A stretch of DNA of 64,000 nt from SFWF01 sp045539925 (GTDB taxonomy: Bacteria > Bacillota > Clostridia > Oscillospirales > Acutalibacteraceae), in the NCBI GenBank assembly GCA_045539925.1, contig JAZQGH010000173.1, positions 6,802 through 70,801 on the forward strand, in the 5' to 3' direction. A program made the position numbers and the translations under genes. This document shows, one piece after another, positions 59,265-64,000 of this stretch (positions are counted from its first letter, which is position 1; each line of letters starts with the position of its first letter). The notes beneath the pieces are model-generated. The model worked only from the letters and a program-made list of their open reading frames with translations, ran no database searches and was not told the DNA's origin.

Positions 59265-59313
59265 TACGTTGTCAAAAAGCAAATATTCAAATTTTTTAAG
59301 GAGGATGTTTATC

Positions 59314-60057
59314 ATGAACATTAAGAAAAGCTTTTTGGTTGCTCTCGCAACAGTAACAGCTGCTTCAGTTTCTGCTTTTGCAGTAAGCGCTGCTAACCTT
59401 GGTCTTACATTCGAGGATAAGACAGTTGTAGTAACAGCCGGTCAGGAAACAGTTGAGACATTCAACCTCGATGGTGGTCTTAAGGTAACAGTTGCTATTC
59501 CTGCTGATTCAGTTAAGGAAGGCGAGTATACACTCCACACAGCTGTTGTAGCTGATGCTCAGGTTGAGGCTGGTTTTGATGCAGTATGCACAAACGACTA
59601 CAAGGATGTTCTTGAAGTTGCTCTCAAGGGTGAAGAAGATGTAGCTACTAACGTAAAGGTAACAGTTGCTGCTGATAAGGGCTACGATGTTGCTTATCTT
59701 GTAAACGTTGACGGTACATTCGAGCAGATCCAGACAGCTAACGATGAAAATGGTATGTCTTTCACAGTTGCTAACGGTTCTAAGGTTGTTGTTGCTAAGA
59801 AGACTGCTGACCAGAAAAACGATGACAAGAAAGACGACAGCAATGGTAATAACAATACCAACAACAATGGCAACAATAACACAAACAACAACACAAACAA
59901 CAATGGCAGCAATGGCAACAATGCTAACAACGGTAAGGGCAACTCAATCGCTACAGGCGACAATGGTGCAGCTACAGCTACTGTATTTGCAGTAATGGGC
60001 GTTGTTGCACTTGGCACAGCTGTTGCAGCTACAAAGATGAAGAAAGCTGAGAAATAA
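59314..60057 (+). CDS. Secreted surface protein with Asn/Gly-rich linker and TGD-type C-terminal anchor
   Basis: 247 residues from ATG 59314 (AAGGAGG upstream). Signal peptide (NIKKSFLVALATVTAASVSA), one beta domain (about 30-165), a Lys/Asp then Asn/Gly/Thr repeat linker (about 168-210, NNTNNNGNNNTNNN-like), then SIATGDNGAA followed by a hydrophobic helix and KMKKAEK. This end has the layout of a sortase signal, but with IATGD in place of LPxTG; xPxTGD variants are common in Ruminococcaceae. Codon use is strongly biased to a few codons, suggesting high expression. RBS, promoter and terminator are all strong. Confidence 0.85.
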   Translation: MNIKKSFLVALATVTAASVSAFAVSAANLGLTFEDKTVVVTAGQETVETFNLDGGLKVTVAIPADSVKEGEYTLHTAVVADAQVEAGFDAVCTNDYKDVLEVALKGEEDVATNVKVTVAADKGYDVAYLVNVDGTFEQIQTANDENGMSFTVANGSKVVVAKKTADQKNDDKKDDSNGNNNTNNNGNNNTNNNTNNNGSNGNNANNGKGNSIATGDNGAATATVFAVMGVVALGTAVAATKMKKAEK

Positions 60058-60088
60058 TTCTCGCTTGATTAAATCTTGATTGTTACAT

Positions 60089-60120
60089 AAAGACACTGCT
60101 TAAGCAGTGTCTTTATTTTT
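60089..60120 (+). terminator. Terminator after the surface-protein gene
   Basis: AAAGACACTG pairs perfectly with CAGTGTCTTT around CTTAAG, followed by ATTTTTTCT. Confidence 0.85.
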
Positions 60121-60231
60121 TCTTAAAAGATATACAGATAAATAATATAATTCATTCACATCTGTACCGTATAACACAATTTACCAAAGACAGAATCACC
60201 TGCAATGTAATAATAACAAAAGGAGCAAATT

Positions 60232-60669
60232 ATGACACAAAATGAAGAAAATGCATTAAAACTCGAAAATCAGCTGTGTTTTCCGCTTTACGCGACATCC
60301 AGAAAGGTTATTTCCCTTTATGCACCTTATCTTAAAACGCTGGGAATTACATATACACAATATATTGTTTTTATGGCATTGTGGGAAAAAGACGGTGTGT
60401 CTATAAGTGAACTCGGAAAAAGGCTGTATCTCGATAACGGTACACTTACCCCACTTCTCAAAAAAATGGAGAATAAAGGCTATCTTACAAGAACAAGAAG
60501 TAAGGATGACGAACGAATTGTACTCATTAACCTTACTAAAAATGGAAAAAATATGAAGGAAAAATGTAAATCATTACCCTTTTCAGTCGGAAACTGTATG
60601 AAACTAGAAAAAGAAAAAGCTAAAACACTTTATATTCTCCTGTATGAAATATTGGAATCTCTGCAGTAA
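60232..60669 (+). CDS. OhrR/MarR-family redox-type regulator
   Basis: 145 residues. The opening ENALKLENQLCFPLYATSRK carries the LCFPLY motif with the reactive Cys (about residue 16) of OhrR-type peroxide sensors, then GITYTQYIVFMALWEKDGVS, LGKRLYLDNGTLTPLLKKME and RSKDDERIVLINLT (winged helix). It probably represses genes under control of organic peroxides. No ohr gene is visible nearby; the next gene is ApbE, so its target is open. RBS AAAGGAG. Confidence 0.88.
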   Translation: MTQNEENALKLENQLCFPLYATSRKVISLYAPYLKTLGITYTQYIVFMALWEKDGVSISELGKRLYLDNGTLTPLLKKMENKGYLTRTRSKDDERIVLINLTKNGKNMKEKCKSLPFSVGNCMKLEKEKAKTLYILLYEILESLQ

Positions 60670-60719
60670 GACTAAACTAAATACGGCAGTATAAAATATC
60701 AATAATCATTTAAATGGTG

Positions 60720-61763
60720 ATGGATTTGAAAAGATTGTTATCATTTGCCATTGCAGCTATTATGCTCCTGCTATGCAGCTGCTCAGAAAACATAGATAAT
60801 TCCGAAAAAGAATATAAAAAAGATATATTTGCAATGGATACATATATGACGCTCAAGCTCTATGGCGAAAACGGAAAAAAAGCCGCTACCCTTTCACAAG
60901 ATGAAATTATGCGTCTTGAAAAGTTGTTCAGCGTTACGGATGAACAGAGTGACATCGCAAAAATAAACAACAGCAGCGGTAATGGTGCTGTTGTTTCAGA
61001 CGACACTATCAAAGTTGCAACTAAGGCTCTTGATATTGCCTCAGATACTGACGGTGCACTTGATATAAGTATATATCCCGTTCTGAAAGAATGGGGTTTT
61101 ACAACCGAAAACTATAAGGTTCCTGACAGCACTTCACTGTCTGCTCTCCTCCAAAATGTTGACTATAAGAATATCTCAATTAATCAGAAGGAAAATAAAA
61201 TCACTGTACCAAATGGGTATATGTTGGATTTCGGGTCTGTAGCCAAAGGATATACAAGCGACAGAATATGTGAGATCATTCGTGAGAACGGTGTAAGCTC
61301 TGCACTTGTAAATCTTGGAGGAAATGTACAGGCTGTCGGCAAAAAAAACGACGGTTCATTGTGGAAGGTTGCTATAGAACATCCAAAGGATAAATCAGAT
61401 ACAATATGTAAATTATCCATAGATAACAAGGCTGTAGTGACTTCGGGCAATTACGAGCGTTTCTTTGAGGCTGAGGACGGAAAAAAATATTGGCATATAA
61501 TTGATCCTAAAACAGGATTTCCTGCCGATAATGGGCTAATATCGGCCTCCGTGATAGGCAGCAGCGGTCTTGAATGCGACGCACTGTCTACAGCCCTGTT
61601 TGTCATGGGTACTAACAGGGCAATAGAATTCTGTAGTAAACATACGGATATAGATGCAGTATTGATAGATAAAGAAATGAACATTTATATAACTGATGGG
61701 CTCAGGGAAAGCATCACTGTTTCATCGGGTTATAATTTTACTTTTATAGACAGGCTGAAATAA
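60720..61763 (+). CDS. apbE: FAD:protein FMN transferase (ApbE), lipoprotein
   Basis: 347 residues from ATG 60720 (an ATG at 60714 is equally weakly supported). Lipoprotein signal with LLLCSCSEN; family words FAMDTYMTLKLYG, DFGSVAKGYTSDRICE, VNLGGNVQAVG, SGNYERFFE, WHIIDPKTGFPA and GLECDALSTALFVMG. It attaches FMN covalently to Thr/Ser of redox proteins such as RnfG/RnfD or NqrB/C outside the membrane. The next gene, a NusG-domain-II membrane protein, is a usual partner in clostridia. Confidence 0.92.
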   Translation: MDLKRLLSFAIAAIMLLLCSCSENIDNSEKEYKKDIFAMDTYMTLKLYGENGKKAATLSQDEIMRLEKLFSVTDEQSDIAKINNSSGNGAVVSDDTIKVATKALDIASDTDGALDISIYPVLKEWGFTTENYKVPDSTSLSALLQNVDYKNISINQKENKITVPNGYMLDFGSVAKGYTSDRICEIIRENGVSSALVNLGGNVQAVGKKNDGSLWKVAIEHPKDKSDTICKLSIDNKAVVTSGNYERFFEAEDGKKYWHIIDPKTGFPADNGLISASVIGSSGLECDALSTALFVMGTNRAIEFCSKHTDIDAVLIDKEMNIYITDGLRESITVSSGYNFTFIDRLK

Positions 61764-61764
61764 A

Positions 61765-62115
61765 ATGAACGTTTATTTAAAAAAACTTGCAGTTCCCCTT
61801 TGTATCACCATGGTTATTGCAGGCTGTATAATCTGGATAATTTTACAAAATTTATATAAAAATAAGGGCAGCATCGCAGAGGTAAGGGTTTCAGGGGAGA
61901 CAATAATGCGACTTGATCTAAGTGAAAATACACGCATAAAGCTCAACGGTGAAGAAGGCATTGACATTATTATAGTGGTGGAAAACGGAGGCATATATGT
62001 TGAGCACTCCGACTGTCCTGATAAAATCTGCGAAAAAAAAGGCAGGATAACTGACACAGGCGATTCAATCGTATGTCTTCCTGCGCATACCGTTATTGAG
62101 GTAATAAAAGAATAA
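61765..62115 (+). CDS. NusG domain II-containing membrane protein
   Basis: 116 residues: one N-terminal membrane helix (KLAVPLCITMVIAGCIIWII) and an outside NusG-II-type beta domain (VENGGIYVEHSDCPDKICEK, then GRITDTGDSIVCLPAHTVIE) with the conserved Cys pair. Starts one base after the apbE stop. Such pairs are found beside Rnf and flavin-linked electron transport genes; exact role unknown. It is unrelated in role to the phage NusG paralogue. Confidence 0.88.
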   Translation: MNVYLKKLAVPLCITMVIAGCIIWIILQNLYKNKGSIAEVRVSGETIMRLDLSENTRIKLNGEEGIDIIIVVENGGIYVEHSDCPDKICEKKGRITDTGDSIVCLPAHTVIEVIKE

Positions 62116-62126
62116 CCATAAAACAA

Positions 62127-62158
62127 TCCCTCACATTGAACTTAATCAATGTGAGGGA
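62127..62158. terminator. Bidirectional hairpin between convergent genes
   Basis: TCCCTCACATTGA pairs perfectly with TCAATGTGAGGGA (13 bp). On the minus strand TTGTTTTA follows (end of ppdK); on the plus strand TAATTTAATT follows. Confidence 0.75.
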
Positions 62159-62194
62159 TAATTTAATTCATATATATCCTTTTAGCCAACCAGA

Positions 62195-64000
62195 TTATTT
62201 ATTGTTGATTGCAGCCTGTGCAGCAGCAAGACGAGCAATCGGTACTCTGAACGGTGAGCAAGATACATAATCAAGACCGATCTTATGGCAGAACTCAACA
62301 GAAGACGGATCGCCGCCATGCTCACCACAAATACCGCAGTGAAGCTCAGGACGCTGTGCTTTACCAAGTTTAATTGCCATTTCCATAAGCTTGCCAACAC
62401 CTGTCTGATCAAGCTTAGCAAACGGATCGTTCTCAAAGATCTTAGCATCATAATAAGCATTGAGGAACTTACCTGAATCATCACGGCTGAAACCGAAAGT
62501 CATCTGAGTAAGGTCATTAGTACCGAAGCAGAAGAACTCAGCCTCTGTAGCGATTTCGTCAGCTGTAAGAGCAGCTCTCGGTATCTCGATCATTGTACCA
62601 ACCTCATACTTAAGATCGGCACCGGCAGCAGCGATTTCAGCATCAGCTGTCTCAACTACAACCTTCTTAACATACTTAAGCTCCTTAACATCACCAACGA
62701 GCGGAATCATAATTTCAGGCTCAACCTTCCAATCAGGATGGTTCTTCTGAACATTGATAGCAGCACGAATAACAGCAGATGTCTGCATCTTTGCAATTTC
62801 AGGATATGTAACAGCCAAACGGCATCCACGGTGACCCATCATCGGGTTGAACTCGTGGAGAGAATCAATGATAGCCTTAATCTGCTCAACTGTTTTGCCT
62901 TGAGCATCAGCAAGCTTCTTAATGTCAGCTTCCTCTGTAGGAACGAACTCGTGAAGCGGAGGATCAAGGAAACGAATTGTAACAGGGTTACCCTCAAGAG
63001 CCTCATAAAGAGCCTCGAAGTCAGCCTGCTGTACGGGAAGAATCTTAGCAAGAGCTGCTTCTCTCTCTTCAACTGTATCAGCACAGATCATCTCTCTGAA
63101 TGCATCAATTCTGTCGCCCTCGAAGAACATATGCTCAGTACGGCAAAGACCGATACCCTCAGCGCCAAGCTCACGAGCCTTTTTAGCATCAGCAGGTGTA
63201 TCAGCGTTTGTTCTAACCTTAAGCTTTCTGTATTTGTCAGCCCAAGCCATAACTCTGCCGAACTCGCCAGCGATCTGAGCATCAACTGTGGGGATAATAC
63301 CGTCATAAATGTTACCTGTTGAACCGTCTATAGAAATGAAGTCGCCCTCTTTGAACTCTTTGCCGCCGAGTGTAAACTTCTTATTAGCCTCGTCCATAAC
63401 AATCTCAGAGCAGCCTGATACACAGCAAGAACCCATACCACGAGCAACAACGGCTGCGTGTGATGTCATACCGCCGCGAACAGTAAGTATACCCTGTGAA
63501 GCCTTCATACCTGTAATATCTTCAGGTGATGTTTCAAGTCTTACAAGAACAACCTTCTTACCGTCTGCATTCCAAGCCTCTGCATCTTCAGCTGTAAATA
63601 CGATCTGACCGCAAGCAGCACCCGGAGAAGCACCAAGTCCCTTACCGATAGGTGTTGCAGCCTTAAGAGCAGCAGCATCAAACTGGGGATGGAGAAGTGT
63701 ATCAAGGTTACGCGGGTCAATCATTGCAACAGCTTCTTCTTCTGTTCTCATACCCTCATCAACGAGATCACAAGCAATCTTAAGAGCTGCTTTAGCTGTT
63801 CTCTTACCGTTTCTTGTCTGGAGCATATAAAGCTTACCGTGTTCAACAGTAAACTCCATATCCTGCATATCTCTGTAATGGTTTTCAAGAGTTGCACAAA
63901 CCTCATTGAACTGTTTGAAAGCCTCAGGGAACTTATCAGCCATTTCCTGAATCTTCATAGGAGTACGCACGCCCGCAACAACGTCTTCACCCTGTGCATT
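62195..64000 (-). CDS. ppdK: Pyruvate phosphate dikinase, C-terminal part (5' end outside window)
   Basis: About 601 codons of a usual 870-880. It interconverts pyruvate, ATP and phosphate with PEP, AMP and pyrophosphate in glycolysis/gluconeogenesis. Visible are the end of the nucleotide-binding part (FTVEHGKLYMLQTRNGKRTA), the phosphohistidine domain with GGMTSHAAVVARGMG, and the PEP-binding TIM barrel with GLCRTEHMFFE, DPPLHEFVPT, MMGHRGCRLAVTYPE, FGTNDLTQMTFGFSRDD and the catalytic Cys in HCGICGEHGGDP. It ends ARLAAAQAAINNK. The reading frame stays open to the window edge. Confidence 0.97.
   Translation of the reverse strand, partial: NAQGEDVVAGVRTPMKIQEMADKFPEAFKQFNEVCATLENHYRDMQDMEFTVEHGKLYMLQTRNGKRTAKAALKIACDLVDEGMRTEEEAVAMIDPRNLDTLLHPQFDAAALKAATPIGKGLGASPGAACGQIVFTAEDAEAWNADGKKVVLVRLETSPEDITGMKASQGILTVRGGMTSHAAVVARGMGSCCVSGCSEIVMDEANKKFTLGGKEFKEGDFISIDGSTGNIYDGIIPTVDAQIAGEFGRVMAWADKYRKLKVRTNADTPADAKKARELGAEGIGLCRTEHMFFEGDRIDAFREMICADTVEEREAALAKILPVQQADFEALYEALEGNPVTIRFLDPPLHEFVPTEEADIKKLADAQGKTVEQIKAIIDSLHEFNPMMGHRGCRLAVTYPEIAKMQTSAVIRAAINVQKNHPDWKVEPEIMIPLVGDVKELKYVKKVVVETADAEIAAAGADLKYEVGTMIEIPRAALTADEIATEAEFFCFGTNDLTQMTFGFSRDDSGKFLNAYYDAKIFENDPFAKLDQTGVGKLMEMAIKLGKAQRPELHCGICGEHGGDPSSVEFCHKIGLDYVSCSPFRVPIARLAAAQAAINNK

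Noticed and set aside
61765..62115. Second transcription antiterminator because of its NusG domain II
   Set aside because: It is an exported membrane-anchored domain with a Cys pair next to apbE, not an NGN/KOW transcription factor.

Overview
The window looks like chromosome of a gut-type, low-to-mid G+C clostridial bacterium (Oscillospiraceae/Ruminococcus-like). This rests on AAGGAGG-type ribosome binding sites, many TTGACA/TATAAT-like promoters, serC-serA, a DUF4830 protein, TnpV and DUF6809 debris, a TagGH-type ABC exporter, and pyruvate phosphate dikinase. The species call is inference.

Layout. 1-9,033 is accessory and partly decayed: a broken Crp/Fnr gene, an SDR oxidoreductase, leftovers of a transposon (TnpV, a small protein, DUF6809), a leucine-rich-repeat lipoprotein, a secreted helical protein, a gene with two in-frame stops, and a DUF4041/GIY-YIG nuclease of the kind linked to phage defence. 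Diverged intergenic repeat blocks surround these genes. 9,540-11,956 is the serine pathway pair serC-serA with promoter and terminator. About 12,200-45,630 is one nearly complete transposable prophage. 45,668-64,000 is host chromosome: a glycosyltransferase, an acyl-CoA synthetase, a DUF4830 protein, tRNA-Thr and tRNA-Tyr, a leftward surface-polymer operon (ABC permease, ABC ATPase, glycosyltransferase, Ig-like membrane protein, TarI-like cytidylyltransferase), a repeat-rich intergenic block, a sugar phosphotransferase plus EpsG-like polymerase, a surface protein, an OhrR-like regulator, ApbE, a NusG-domain-II membrane protein, and the 3' part of ppdK.

The prophage combines a Mu-type control and transposition half (CI-like repressor, Cro-like and Ner-like regulators, DDE transposase, MuB ATPase, GemA, Mor, and gp25/26/27-like proteins) with a siphovirus head and tail half (SPP1-type portal and PBSX-type terminase, HK97-fold capsid, tail tube, frameshifted tail chaperone, 1,597-residue tape measure, distal tail protein, BppU/knob fibre, holin, CHAP endolysin). 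Two features stand out. First, four copies of an approximately 75-81-nt RNA-like element lie in the early region. Each has a variable stem with compensatory changes followed by a nearly invariant H-type pseudoknot, and three begin in the stop codon of the preceding gene. Second, the prophage encodes a NusG/LoaP-family paralogue directly before a branched terminator-like RNA that separates it from the roughly 21-kb structural operon. This suggests a processive antitermination switch for late genes. Extra cargo includes a capsid protein fused to an ADP-ribosyltransferase domain and a HicBA module whose HicA has a one-base frameshift in an A run.
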